A stretch of DNA of 64,000 nucleotides from Adenophora triphylla var. japonica (GCA_022495995.1 JAFEMH010003629.1:1-64000), one strand, 5' to 3'; counted from the stretch's first letter, positions 34,783 to 46,510 are shown. Notes: generated by a model not told the origin, from the sequence alone. Numbers and translations are program-made.

Positions 34783-35024
34783 CTCCCTTCCCTCCTTTCC
34801 GCTACAAATCACACAGTTGGTCAACTGAATCAATTTTTGATCATGATTTTATGAATGTCTAGATATCTCTATGCAATTCTAAAAAAAGTTATTGATAGTA
34901 TTTCTAATGGTGAAGCAATAACAATTTTTAAAATTACAAAGAAATATTTAGATATTCATAAAATCATTGGTCAAAAATTCACACAATTGACCAACTGTGT
35001 GAATTGTAATGGGACGGAGGGTAG
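34783..35024. mobile_element. MITE, about 240 bp
   Basis: Left CTCCCTTCCCTCCTTTCCGC and ...CACACAGTTGGTCAA; right TTGACCAACTGTGTG...GGGACGGAGGG. The ends form an imperfect inverted repeat of about 45 bp. It differs in sequence from the common 270-bp family. Confidence 0.75.
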
Positions 35025-35235
35025 TATAATACATGATCTGAATCACTTTACGTGTCCGCTAGAAATCTAACGGTTCACGATTACTTTGACATCATGACGA
35101 GGTCATCCAAACACGATTACTATGACATCATGACGAGGTCATCCAAACACGTAAAATAGTGAACATGGTAAAGAGTTTGTGTGGTACACAAGTGAGAGAG
35201 AAGATCTAGATTTTGTGGTTGCGCTTGGTACTTCT

Positions 35236-38200
35236 CTATTTAGATCTTTTGTGGAGATTTAAAGTGGCAAAAATGACAAGTAAAATAAAGGTGAAGGATC
35301 CAAGCATGGAGATGGTAATGGAGGCGGCACCGTTGCGGCAGAACTTCTTGAAAATGTTGCAAACCCTACGCCACTGGACATGGGAGTTGCCGTGTAGGCC
35401 CAGGATCCCCACTGCTGCAGCCGCCCCATTGGCGGAGAAGAGCAATGCCACCATTATTACGTCGGAGATAATCAATCCCAAGGTGGTTGTGGACCTGGTG
35501 GTGGTGGTGGTGGTGGTGCCGGCTCCAGATCTTAGTGAGAGTATCAGAGATGCGGCGGAGTAGGAGCATGCTATAGCATTTGCCACCACAAAGTATCTGC
35601 CATTGCCATTCAAAGGTTAAAGGAAGATAATAAATTAATCCTGAACAAATAATGTTTCTCCCTCGATTCCAAAATAAATGTAGCTACTCCTTATAAAAGT
35701 TGGATTGTAAAATTGTTTTGAGGTAAAAATATTAGAAATCTTAAGATAAGATAGAAAAATAACATTCCTTTAGGTAATAAAGGTAGTATTCCCTTAAGTT
35801 CCGGTTTAATGTTTTAGTTTGATTTGATACGGATTTTTTTTTTTTTTTAAATAAATAATATGAGTATGAAAAGTAAAATATGAGATAGAAAGTGGGTAGT
35901 AAGTTTTTGTTATAAAAATGCCAATTGATTTTCATTGTCCATTTTAGGTAATAAAACAACTAAAAATTTTACTCCTTTCGCCCCACTTCAAGAGTCTTAC
36001 TTTCCCTTTTGGTCCGGCCCCGACTAAGAATCTCATTTCATAAATGGCAAATTTTGAACAGTGTTTCGGACATTTATACCCTTATAATGTAAATATATTT
36101 ATAAAAAAAATATTCATTATTATGCCCTTATAATGTTAATATATTTACAAAAAAAACTAATCAAAAAAAGATTTTATCATAAATGTTTTACTAACTTTTA
36201 CATTCTCTCTCTTCTAATCTTCTACTCACTTGCAATTTTTTATTCATTTTCAAAAAAAAATAAAATTAAAAAGCGTGAAATATTTCCCTAGAATTTTGAA
36301 GTGGAAGAAGGGAGTAAAATATAACAGAATAAAAAAGGAAAGTAAAAAATGACTTAAATCATCGGGACGGAGGTAGTATTATACTCCCTCCGTCCCATAA
36401 AATATTACTCGTTTACTGTTGAGAAAGAAAAATAAGGAATAATGTTATTAAAGTAGGAGTTGTGAGTGGGTAGGAGAGAGAATGAGTGGAGAGAATAGTA
36501 AATTTGAAGAGTGATGTCAGTATGACAAGTGGATCCCATGAATAAAAAAATATTAAAAAAATTCTTTTTAAAAAAGTGACTTTAAAGTAAAATATTCAAA
36601 ATTGTAAAATGGATAAAATTTTATGGGACAGAGGGAGGGAGAGGGAGTATTGTGTAGAATTTGGAGTTTGCTTGAGCAAGCATTGAGTTTGGTAGGTGAA
36701 AATATGGGTGAAATTATTTATAGGTGTTAAGAGAGATCTTAGGTCAAAGGGTGGGTTGGTCACCTAGTTCTGAGCATTTGTGTGCTGCCATGCTATTGCT
36801 GGCAAGGTGGTTGGGTGTTAAAAGTTAAGGTACGACCCACACCATCATAAATGGGTTATCTAAATAAATAATAAATAAAAGGGTATTTATTAAAAATTAA
36901 TTTTGAATGATGAATGTTAAAAAAAAAAAGTTTACATAAGTTGGATATTATAAAAAAAAGCCAAAATCTTGTGAAAAACTAGTTTTTTCATAACATAAGA
37001 AAAAATTAGTCTTTAAACACTAAGCCTAACTAATAAGATGGATGAATAATGCTAACATTTTGAGAAAACTAGTTTTTCATAAGACCTACTCTAAAAAAAA
37101 TGAATATTACAAAAAATTACTTTTTTATGTGTTTATCTATTAAATAATTGATAAGTATATTTATCAGTTATAAGCAATTGATTACATTTATCAGTTATAA
37201 ACAACTGATAAATATATTTATCAATTATAAGTACATTTATCAGTTGTTTAATTAAAAAATCAAGCACGAAATACTTTTTTAAAAAAACTGATAAATGAAT
37301 TTATCATCTATAGTATAAAACAAACCCCCCCTATGAACAGTTCTTTGAACAGTTACAATCGGCGAAATTTCCATTTTGCCCTCATACATTTGTCCCTTTT
37401 CCATTTTGCCCTTAAAAAAAATTTAATTAAAAAAAAACAAATAAAAAAAATCTCGTGACCTTGGACACGGGCATGTACTAGTTAATAAAATATTTAAAAG
37501 AAAAAAAACTAAAAAAATAAATAATGATTAAATTCGTACGTACAGTACTGTACTTGACAAGGATTATACGGAAATACGAAACTATAACTATAAAATTTGT
37601 TGCTCAGCTACAACAGTACATAGTTGGCAAAATTTGCCTATTTTGTATTAGACGGGCAGTAAGATTATTTGGAGTAAATGTAGTACTCAACATATCATGG
37701 GTGGATTCAGAATTTTGAACATGTACTTAATATTTAAAAAAATATTGTAAACAATAATAACAGTGAAAAATAACTTTATATATATAAAAAAAAAAGTTAC
37801 ATATAGTCGGTGACTTAGATAAAAAAAAAAAATCAAAATTCTGAGGTGGGTTGGAACTCACGTCAATTACATACTATACTAGATCCGCCCTGCTCCACAT
37901 CAAATTTTTCTAACTTAGAATTAATAATCTTTACCGTTCAGATCACAAAGTAGAGGGCCTAGAGTTGCTATATATAGTTTCATATTTGAAAATACGCCAT
38001 TATGGAAGGAAGGACGGGAACTTACACAGTAGAGGAGAGATATTGCCACTTAGCAGTGGCGGAAACGCGCAACGGAGGCATGCCGGTGAAGAGAGTGATG
38101 GGTACGATTCGAGTTTCCCGATCAAGGCCGGCCACCATTGCAGCCACCAATGTGAATGCCAAGGCCATTACCCTTAGCACCAAATCTCCATTTTTTGATA

Positions 38201-38267
38201 TTGATGATGATCTCCTCAAAACTCCCTTATTATTACTCACCTCATCATTCATAGCCACTCCATCCAT
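35236..38267 (-). CDS. CASPL: CASP-like membrane protein (CASPL1-type)
   Basis: Two exons on the - strand, 38,267-38,026 and 35,596-35,236, make 603 nt and 200 aa. The donor is GTAAGT at 38,025 and the acceptor GGCAG at 35,597; a Val codon is split. Membrane segments lie at about residues 30-48 (LRVMALAFTLVAAMVAGLD), 82-101, 120-145 (LGLIISDVIMVALLFSANG) and 174-195. The CASP hallmarks are present: Arg32 in segment 1 and Asp126 in segment 3, plus the HGNSHVQW loop. The family forms plasma-membrane scaffolds; Casparian-strip CASPs organise lignin deposition, while most CASP-like members have no fixed role. A seven-Thr run sits at 108-114. The intron is 2.4 kb and full of small transposons. A + strand open frame at 35,213-35,563 is only its shadow. 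Confidence 0.88.
35971..36314. mobile_element. MITE family C, copy 1 (CASPL intron)
   Basis: Left CTCCTTTCGCCCCACTTCAA, right TTTTGAAGTGGAAGAAGGGAG. It shares CCTTTTGGTCCG, TCATTTATGG-type and ATTATACCCTTATAATG words with 53,873-54,208, which is the same family in the opposite orientation. Confidence 0.75.
36384..36647. mobile_element. Stowaway-like MITE (CASPL intron)
   Basis: CTCCCTCCGTCCCATAAAAT and ATTTTATGGGACAGAGGGAG ends, TA flanks, and the common interior words GAGAGAATGAGTGGAGAGAA. Confidence 0.85.
37307..37481 (+). mobile_element. mini-Helitron, copy 1 (CASPL intron)
   Basis: Starts TCTATAGTATAAAA after an A and ends GGACACGGGCATGTACTAG before a T: 5'-TC, a GTG...CAC hairpin near the end, and 3'-CTAG between A and T. 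It shares CCATTTTGCCCTCATACATT and its start with the copy at 46,888. Length 175 bp, no coding. Confidence 0.75.
37699..37891 (+). repeat. dispersed repeat family R1, copy 2 (CASPL intron)
   Basis: Same orientation and more than about 85% similar by eye to 33,092-33,281, including AGTCGGTGACTTAG and the AGATCCGCCC end. Confidence 0.85.
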
Positions 38268-38381
38268 CTTTTATATTTTCTTAATCTATACTCCAACTCC
38301 TTTTTTTTCTTTCTTTTTTTCTTTTTTTTTGCACTAGAAAAGAGAGACAAAATTTAGTCTATGTAAGGGGGGGTTTTATAA

Positions 38382-38390
38382 ATATATAGA
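38382..38390 (-). promoter_or_regulatory. possible TATA box of CASPL
   Basis: On the - strand CTATATATT lies about 115 bp upstream of the CASPL start codon, a plausible distance for a plant core promoter. Not otherwise supported. Confidence 0.35.
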
Positions 38391-38783
38391 GTTGAAATTT
38401 CAATAAATACTCCAATATAGAATGACGAGAGGAAGCGTGGAATGATGATATGATTGTTATTTTTGGACAGCGCTGTGGCAGTCAGCCCGACTATAATACT
38501 CCATCCCTATCAATTACTAGCACTTTTTCAAGTGTTACTCTCGTAATAGATTAAGTTATTTATTAATTAAGAAAAGTGAGCGAGCTAAATAATGAAACCG
38601 TTGAGTGTTCAAATTTTTTAAAATATCCTTAATGAACCATCTTAATATGGATCGAGATTGAAATAAATATACGAGAGTGAGTGCAAGTCAGACTGTTTTG
38701 TAGTCAGACTGCACATAACAGAATTCTTTCTCATTTTGATTATCAATTCAATAAATCTCATAAATTTATATAAAAAAAAAGGG

Positions 38784-39384
38784 AAAAAAATGCAACAATT
38801 AGCATCCAACTATTGCACTTTTGTGGATATTACCATTAAATTTTTTTTGATCAATTTGAAAGGTTTATAAACATATGAATCAAACTGAAATTTTTAAAAA
38901 TACAAAGACCAACTTGAAATTTTTTCTATTCCATTTGACTGACTTTTAAAATAGAAAATTTTTCAAATGATATTTTATTTTAAAAAAATTATATAAGTTT
39001 TATGTGTTTGTTAAATTTCTTTAAGTATGTGTTGTATTTTTTTTATGAAAAAAAATTACTTACCAACTTCTTTTTTTATTATTGATGGTGAATTAAAAAT
39101 GCTATGAATAATTATCTTTAAATTCATGAATAACTAACTTGATAATAAAAAAAATAGAAAATTTTTCAAGTTGGTCTTTGTATTTTTAAAAATTTCAGTT
39201 TGCATCCATATGTTTATAAAACCTTTCAAATTGATCATTTAACGGAGAAAAACTAACTGTGTTAGTAATAGTGGTATTGAATGCAAAATAAATTAAGTTG
39301 GGTGTGTTGGATCAAAAAAAAAAAAGTTTAATGGTAATATTCACAAAAGTGCAATAGTTGGATGCTAATTGTTGTATTTTTTTC
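38784..39384. mobile_element. fold-back MITE with long terminal inverted repeats
   Basis: The left arm (38,784-38,932) and right arm (39,153-39,384) are near-perfect reverse complements: CAACAATTAGCATCCAACTA at the left against TAGTTGGATGCTAATTGTTG at the right. The right arm keeps about 75 extra bp near 39,235-39,310 that are missing from the left arm. No coding. Confidence 0.85.
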
Positions 39385-39529
39385 TAAAAAAAAATGTTAT
39401 TAATATATTATAAAGAACACTAATAATATAATTTAAAATTTTATAAGAATACTCAACACTTAAGACTTTAATTTTCATCCCCCCCCACAAATTTTAAATA
39501 ATATGAAATAAACTTTAAGATTGTACAGG

Positions 39530-41100
39530 GATTGGGGACGATTTTGGTACAAACAAAGCTTGGGACGTGTTCATTCAAGAAAAATGATAAAGGCGAGAAG
39601 GGACAACTTGAAAAAATAAGCAATCAAGTCATAACAGCACTTGCACGGCCGTGCAGATTATAAGACACGACCGTGCAAAACTCTCTCTGTTGCCAAAGAC
39701 TTATTCCAAGACCGCTTACACTACCGTACGCAGATTTCAACACGCGGCGGGTGCAAACTCTCTCGTTCTCAAAGAATTACTCGAGACCAATTGCACGGCC
39801 AGTAAGCCATAACGCACTTGCGGCCATCGTTCAGTAGTGAAAAGACACCTTTTCAATTTAAGTTTTTTTTAAGAGATCCGACCCCTAGCCTAAATGTCTA
39901 CATAAGAGGCCATTGTAATCAGTTTAGATATCATAAAATACCTCTAAATTATAGTGAAATACTCTAGCAATATACTTATACACAATTCTTCAAGATTTAT
40001 CAATTGTTCTTAGATTTCTTGTACATCTTTAAAGATTGAACATGCAATACAAGTATTGAAGATTTCTTTCCAACCATTGTCTTCCTTTTTAATTACAAGA
40101 TTAAGTATCTCTATACTTTATCTATTATTATTTTCTTGTCTTTATAATTTCAATTGCTAGTGAGTAATCCCTCAAATTTTTGGGGTTGAAAACTTGACAA
40201 TTATGTATTCATCTTTATAATTCATGCTTCTCTTCTTCTTCTTCTACATGTCAAATCAATTCTTTTCTTATTTTTTTTTAACGCTTACAGTAGGGAGATA
40301 TCCTTGTATAATCTTAGTTAATTAAGAGAAGGACTTAGTGGTGAATCTTGATTAACAGAATCATATGAATTGAACTGAGTATTAATTCTGAAATTGTTTC
40401 ATTCAGAATATCATAATAAACGGGCTCGCTTTGACTATTAAGAGTCGATAAGCCATTTATATTTCATTCTATCTCATCGTATCAAATGTGATTGAATATT
40501 CAATAAAAAAAAAAACCAAAGGCCAGTCCATTTCGACAAACGACCCACAACCAAGTTTCATAGCTTTTGGGCCGCTATTAATTTCTTATCTTTTAATTAT
40601 CCTTTCACGCACGGAAAGAAGAACCGTCTCACAACTAGAAGCGAGGGGGATGTATATCTCTAGTCTCGGAACCATATGAATTGAACCGTAATGGATTTTG
40701 ACTAATGTACGGAACCCTCGAGAGATAGGCCGTGTTAGTCTTAAAATAAATACGTGTGCTAGGCCTTGATCATGAATAGTTAGCACAACTTAGTGTATCA
40801 TCCTTGATTTATGACATGAATACTATATAAAAGCATGATTTATTTGATGATTGCATATTGTTTGAATCTCAATCCCGAGAATATCTTCATCATATAGAAT
40901 TTAAACAAAAGTTAGAGTGATTTACATATTCTTTCTAGATATTCGACAAAATAAATTCTCCCCAATCATATTTTACTTACTTATTTTACATAAAAGCAAG
41001 TATCACATATAGTAACGTTGTCCTTGTGGAATTCGACCCGCAATTGCTCCTTTTTATACTACTTACACATCGTGCACTTGCGGTATTAAAACAAGTCGCT
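39530..41100. mobile_element. LTR-retroelement remnant, possibly a solo LTR
   Basis: Not precisely bounded. At 39,630-39,840 repeated palindromic TTGCACGGCCGTGCA words recur, like the palindromes of the other LTRs here. At 40,990-41,100 CTTGTGGAATTCGACCCGCAATTGC and ATCGTGCACTTGCGGT resemble plant LTR/primer-site junctions. No gag or pol seen. Confidence 0.5.
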
Positions 41101-41790
41101 CGTTCAGGCTTGACATTCTACCACTAAAAACTTTATATTTTGCCATTTTGACCCCCTTTAATTGGGAAAATAATAACATTGTAATAATTTTGACCCTCTT
41201 TCAATTTTATTCTGGCTTCGCAACTAATCTTCGTAGTAACAACAAATAAAAAAAAGTGAAAAAATTATTTTTGAATAGATAATGGTTTATAAATATCAAG
41301 CTTTAATCTTTCATTAGAATAACTATATTAATCTAAATTTATTGATCAAAATATTTTCATAATTACAATAAAAAAAATGTAAAAAAAAAAATCATTTTAA
41401 TACTTGAAAAGCGAAAACAATAGATGAGCTGTTCGGGTAGCCAGAAGTTGGGAGCGTATTGATGGCCGATCTACCCTCCATTTAATGTACTTATATGGAG
41501 GAGTACTATCATTTTTGTCCTCTAGCTCTCATATAAATATTTTTTTTAAATAACATTGATTTTGATTAAATTTAATTTTTTTTAATTCATTTGGAATACA
41601 TGAAAACAATACATGAGTAATTTATGACGTTATATATATTATGATTAATATTACAAAAAAAAAAAAGATAAAATAATGAAAAAAAAAGCTCAACATAAAT
41701 ATCTCGTTGTCACAATTTATATAGTTACTTTTCATTCCCTTAATCTTCTCTAATATTTAAATAAGTCCCTGAACTTTCAAAAATATTTTA
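41101..41790. other. intergenic, nothing assigned
   Basis: AT-rich, no gene or clear element. Confidence 0.5.
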
Positions 41791-41792
41791 TA

Positions 41793-42076
41793 TTCCCTCC
41801 GTTCCAGTTTAATGGAGACTTATTTCTTTTTTGGTCCGTTCCACTCCAATGGAAACTGCTCAAAATGGAAGGAAATCTTTACTATTTTCCCAATCATTCT
41901 CTCTCCTATTTTACTTTTACACTCACAACACCAATCAAATTACTATTCATTCCACTAATTCTCTCTCCTATTTAATTTTTTATACTCACAACATTTCCTT
42001 CCAATTTTTATCTCTCTTACTTTTTCTTAATTTGTGTGTCAAAAATTTGATTTCCATTGGGCTGGGACGGAGGGAG
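41793..42076. mobile_element. Stowaway-like MITE
   Basis: TTCCCTCCGTTCCAGTTTAATGG to GGGCTGGGACGGAGGGAG. The interior carries TCATTCTCTCTCCTATTTTA and ACTCACAACACCAATC. Confidence 0.85.
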
Positions 42077-42319
42077 CATATGTATATAAACACATGAATT
42101 TAAGAACTGGTGATTTTTTTGGTTTATTAGTTTGTATTTTTGTTGTGTCTTTTTATTTTTTATGTTACTTTTCAGTTTTCACTCCCTTAATCTTCTTAAT
42201 GGGCCATGGAAAAAATTGAAGGTATTTAAACTGGACATAGACGAAGAATTTATAAAAGGAATGTAATAAGCCCAAAGATACATATTGGGCTTCATCTTAT
42301 TCCTTACATATTACCCCTC

Positions 42320-42670
42320 TCTCTGTCGCTCTTATATTCAAATGTATAAGACTAAAATCTCTTATACCTAATTATAAAAGTATTTTTTTCACAATATTTC
42401 ATTTTTTCTTAAAATGATAAAAAAGACTCATCTTTTATTAAATAATTTGTTCCTATACCTAAAGTTATATTACTAGAATTATTTTTATAATTAGGTATAA
42501 GAGTATTTATTTTTTTCACAATTTTCATATTTTTTTAAAAATAATAAAATCCACTTCTATAATTAATATAATTAAAGGTATAAAACTAGAATTACTCTTA
42601 TACCTAGGTATAAGAATAATTTGTTTCTTTCAAATTGTGAAAAAAAATACTCTTATACCATAAGAATAGA
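42320..42670. repeat. inverted repeats of (C)TCTTATACCTA
   Basis: The words CTCTTATACCTA and TAGGTATAAGAG recur at least six times in both orientations, with shared TTTTTTTCACAAT runs; CTCTTATACCTAGGTATAAG is almost a perfect palindrome. Probably an eroded fold-back element. Confidence 0.65.
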
Positions 42671-42679
42671 TATATGTGT

Positions 42680-42990
42680 GCCTTTCACCGCATCAAGAAT
42701 ATGAGCATGAACAGTACAGTTTAGGGAGGCGATATTCAAGATTGATAAAATGAAGAAAAAGAGATAGAACCTTTTAACAGATCTGTGTTGCCGTAATGAA
42801 GACGACGATGAAGATGGAGAATGAGCGGAGAAGCCAAGTCGTCGTCGCGGAAAGAGGGACTGGTTAATGAAGACTTTAGGTTTTTATGAAATTTTGATTT
42901 GGGCATTTATTTATGTGTGGGCTTTCTAATTTCGTCTATATTTTTATGGAGAATGATTTGGGGAGAGAGTTTTTTTTGTGAAATTATTCC
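42680..42990. other. unassigned, possibly a gene fragment
   Basis: A GC-richer patch at 42,780-42,870 (GACGACGATGAAGATGGAGAATGAGC) has no open frame of note and no recognised similarity. Confidence 0.3.
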
Positions 42991-42999
42991 TATTAGTTA

Positions 43000-43215
43000 T
43001 TACTCTCTTCGTCCTGAATGAAGGTTCTTTCTATTTAGTTTATTACAGAATAAAGAATAAGGTTTTTAGTTGTTTTATAATTTAAAATTGACAATGAAAC
43101 TCATTTGCCCTTTTCACAATAAAAAAATTCAACTCATTCATTTTTTTTTTACTTTACTTTTAGTACTTACGACATTTACTCTTTCTTAATTTCTACGTTA
43201 AAATCAAACTAGAAA
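43000..43215. mobile_element. MITE remnant
   Basis: CTCTCTTCGTCCTGAATGAAGG at the left and AAATCAAACTAGAAACGCTACT at the right. It is split or ended by the poly(T) of the next element. Confidence 0.4.
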
Positions 43216-43223
43216 CGCTACTG

Positions 43224-43640
43224 TTTTTTTTTTTTTTTTTGAAACAAACAACCAAATTTTATAAATAAACATACAAATACAAAGTTAGAAGTTGGCAATC
43301 CACATCTGACGGACGCTCAACCCGGGAGGTAGGACTTTCGTAAACAAGAAATGTCCTACGAATAACATCGGCCATAACAATTGCCGTTTGACGAACTTTG
43401 CGAGGCTTCCAAATGAATAACACATAGATCGAATAAGCTTGAAACTGATCATCCTCGCCGTGTTGTTGATTGAGATTTGCCAACATAAAATACATACACA
43501 AAGCCCCCACCAACAGAGGGAATACAAAGGCCCCCACCAACGAAGGGAATACAAATGCCCCCACCAACGGAGGGAATACAAACACTCTCACAAATGGAGA
43601 GAACATCAAATTACAAAATAAAAACATTTATTAAAAAGTA
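43224..43640 (-). mobile_element. 3' end of a poly(A) retroposon (LINE-like)
   Basis: An 18-T run at 43,224-43,241 is a poly(A) tail when read on the - strand. Upstream of it is GC-richer sequence with - strand open frames of 98 and 122 codons without recognisable domains. It could be the 3' part of a non-LTR retroelement or a processed transcript. Confidence 0.5.
43505..43610. repeat. minisatellite, about 27-bp unit
   Basis: Three good copies and one degenerate copy of GCCCCCACCAACGGAGGGAA + TACAAAT, inside the retroposon-like 3' end. Confidence 0.9.
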
Positions 43641-43659
43641 CAAAAACAAACAACAAAAA

Positions 43660-44078
43660 ATAGATTCATCAAACAATTGTTTGTAATCACAAAGATTACA
43701 AACAATTGTTTGAGATCAAAGAAAGAGAGTCAAATCAAAATCTACGAAACTGATGAAAAAATGAAAAAAATAAAATTGCTAACCGACTTGTGTTCTTCAA
43801 AGTTGTATCATGGCTTGAGAGAAAATGAAAATGGTGAGGGAATAGTATCTAATTTAAATTCTAGCCTACTAGTGCAGCGTGATTTGGAACTGTTCAATTT
43901 TAAAATTTATTTCAGCGTTCCCATCATAAAAATGTATTATTGTTTGTAAAAAAGTCATCATAAATATTATTTATTTATAGTTTACGGTGATGTAAATTAT
44001 TTTTATATGCTTCAAAATGTTTTATAATTTTATGTGTACAACTAAATGTCTTACATTATCTACACTGGAGTAAATGCT
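43660..44078. other. intergenic, nothing assigned
   Basis: AT-rich. A CAAACAATTGTTTG palindrome repeats at 43,671-43,711. A 90-codon open frame at 43,677 looks like chance. Confidence 0.4.
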
Positions 44079-44080
44079 TA

Positions 44081-44355
44081 CTCTCTCCGACCCATAAAAC
44101 CTTGCTCATTTTGCTATTTTGGACGTCCCACTTTAGTACTTTACAGTGTTACTTACCTAAAAAAGAAACTTTTTAATATTTTTTTATTTATGGGACCCAC
44201 TTGTCACACTCACAACAACTATCCACTTACTATTCTCTATCCCACTTTTTCTCTCCTACCCACTCACAACACCTACTTTAATAACAATATATATATTCAC
44301 TCCTTATATTTCATTCTCAATAGTAAATGAGTAACTTAATGTGAAACAGAGGGAG
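44081..44355. mobile_element. Stowaway-like MITE
   Basis: CTCTCTCCGACCCATAAAACC to ...TGTGAAACAGAGGGAG, TA flanks. Same subfamily as 54,227-54,492 (CCTTACTCA..., GGGACCCACTTGTCA). Confidence 0.8.
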
Positions 44356-44547
44356 TACATTTTATGATGAAATTTTACAAGCAGTAGCAAATTCTTGCGG
44401 TAAGAGCGTAAGAGCGAAATCAAAGTTTGAGCGGGTTTAAACCCGTATATACAACTTCTATTTTCGGCATTGCAAAGGAAAAATAACATTTTTATTGAAA
44501 AAAAAAAAAAAAAAACCCCAATACTTAATTAATGGAAAAATTAGACC

Positions 44548-45955
44548 TCAATCAGGGGCGGAGTAGACGTGACCACGGTTAATTAACCGCGGTTAACCGG
44601 TTAATAACCGGCGGTTAACGAAGGTTAAAATCATTAACCGGACTTAACCGTTAACCGTTAAGTCACGGTTACGGTTAACCGGTTAACGGTTAATCCGGTT
44701 AACCCGGTTAACCCGGTTAATAAACGGTTAATTATTATTTATTTTTTTTTCAAGAATGTCAGATTTTTATCTAAAGTTAAAAAAAAATTACTTTTTAATA
44801 GTTTTTTGAATAAAAAGTTAAGTTTTTAACACTTTTTTTGAAAAAACAGTTAAATATTTAACAGTTTCTGTTAAATATGTAACTGTATATGAACTGTTTT
44901 TTTTTTTTTTTTTTTTTTTTTTTTGGATAAATAAAACTATTTTAAATAGTTGTTAAGACTAATATTTTTTGCAAAAAGTTATAGAAAAATAGGTATGAAT
45001 TTTTAAAGAAATGAAAACTTAACGGATTTAAAAGAAACGGAAGTATATAAAGAGAAAACTTAACTTTTTTGAATAACCGGCGGTTAATTAACGGTTAAGT
45101 TAACCGGTTAATTAACCGGCGGTTAACCGGCGGTTAACCGGAGTAAAAATTTCTTAACCTTTGTTAACCTCGGTTACACGGTTATCGGTTAGGCGGTTAA
45201 GGCGGTTAGACGGTTAACGGTTTAGGCGGTTAAAATCCGGTTATTAACCTTACGGTTAGCCGGTTAACGCTTAACCTTGGACACGTCTAGGGCGGAGGCA
45301 TGTGGGGGGCAAGGAGGGGACCTCCTTGACAATTTTTATTTTTATTTTTTTTGGTATTATATGTAATACAATTTTCTTTTAAAAAATAATTATATTTATT
45401 GTGACTATACTTTCTCAGTCTCACTAAAATTACATTTTTATTTTAAACACAGAGATTAAATGTAGGTGTACTTTCTCTGTCTCACTAACAATTTTATTTT
45501 TATTTTAAAAATAAAGATTAAATGTAATTGGGTTGTGAGTATAAAAAGTGAGGTATGGGAGAGAAAATTAATAGAAAAGTGTAATTTTTAATAAGACATT
45601 TGATAAAGAATTTAACTTTTAGTGGAATGGAGGAAGTATATTTTGAAAAAAAAAATGTTTTATATTTATAATTTTATTTTAATAGATGTGATTTATAGAC
45701 GTTAAATAATTATACATGTTGAACTTTTTGATATGTGTAATTATGTTATATGTGTGTCGAATTATATAAGACATCAATGAATGAATTATTGGCACCATTA
45801 AAACAGATAATTTACTATGTCTAAAATTATACTATTCGATATGAAAAAATACACTAAATTTTTTTTTTCGAGGGCGCTGGGCCCAAACCCCATTCATCAT
45901 TCATTCACTCCAAAATTTCATGCTCCTTCACTAAATTTCTGGCTCCGCCATTGAC
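44548..45955. mobile_element. non-autonomous element with GGGGCGGAG ends, hosting a hAT insertion
   Basis: Left CAGGGGCGGAGGCATG (split by the hAT-like element) and right CTGGCTCCGCCATTGA form an imperfect inverted pair. The interior (45,298-45,940) is AT-rich. A smaller relative is at 59,240-59,468. Confidence 0.5.
44564..45289. mobile_element. hAT-like element packed with TTAACCGG repeats
   Basis: Ends TAGACGTG(A/T)CCA...GGTTAA with a perfect 8-bp duplication GGGCGGAG (44,556-44,563 and 45,290-45,297). The two subterminal blocks, 44,577-44,735 and 45,077-45,270, consist almost wholly of CGGTTAACCGGTTAA-like units in both orientations. An AT-rich core with a T22 run separates them. No transposase. 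Confidence 0.9.
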
Positions 45956-45959
45956 CTCG

Positions 45960-46505
45960 AAAGCGAGTTTTTTATAAAAAAAATGTTTGTTCTGAATCAA
46001 TGGGCATGTATGGTAGAGTGTGCAAAACATTGGGCTGCACAAATTGTTAGGTGTTTTTGTGTTATCAACTTGAATGGCTCCTTTTTGGTCACTACTATTC
46101 ATCTTCAATTTGTCCCTTTAACTATTTTTGAGTTAAAAATAAATAAATAAATAATATTTTCTACTGTTCAAATGATGGTCGCATTTCTCACAAATTTTAA
46201 AAGACCAATATTATTACAGTTGATTTATAAAAGTATCAATTTTATCCTTATTTAATATTTTTCTATTTCACTCAATAAATTAATTATGAAAGTGAAGCAG
46301 ATTCCGATTTCAACATAATAATAATATAAATATTTGAATGAATTTAACATAAAAAAAAGACATTTATTTTGGATAAATATATAGTTCAATTGTGACAATT
46401 GGATATTACCGTGCAGATAGATAATTGTTTCTATTTCTCGGGGTTTACAGGAACTTGATTTATCTAACTTGCGAATTAAAGAATAAACAACTTTAGATGT
46501 GTGTG
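45960..46505. other. intergenic, nothing assigned
   Basis: AT-rich, no gene or clear element. Confidence 0.5.
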
Positions 46506-46510
46506 ATTAT

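Noticed and set aside
35213..35563. 116-codon + strand ORF
   Set aside because: Antisense shadow of CASPL exon 2, whose protein similarity and splice sites are on the - strand.
44500..44520. Retroposon poly(A) tail
   Set aside because: An A18 run exists, but the sequence before it has no recognisable retroposon body; it may be plain low-complexity DNA.
44577..45270. Interstitial telomere repeat
   Set aside because: The unit is CGGTTAACC-like and palindromic, not TTTAGGG, and it sits within a transposon with an 8-bp duplication.
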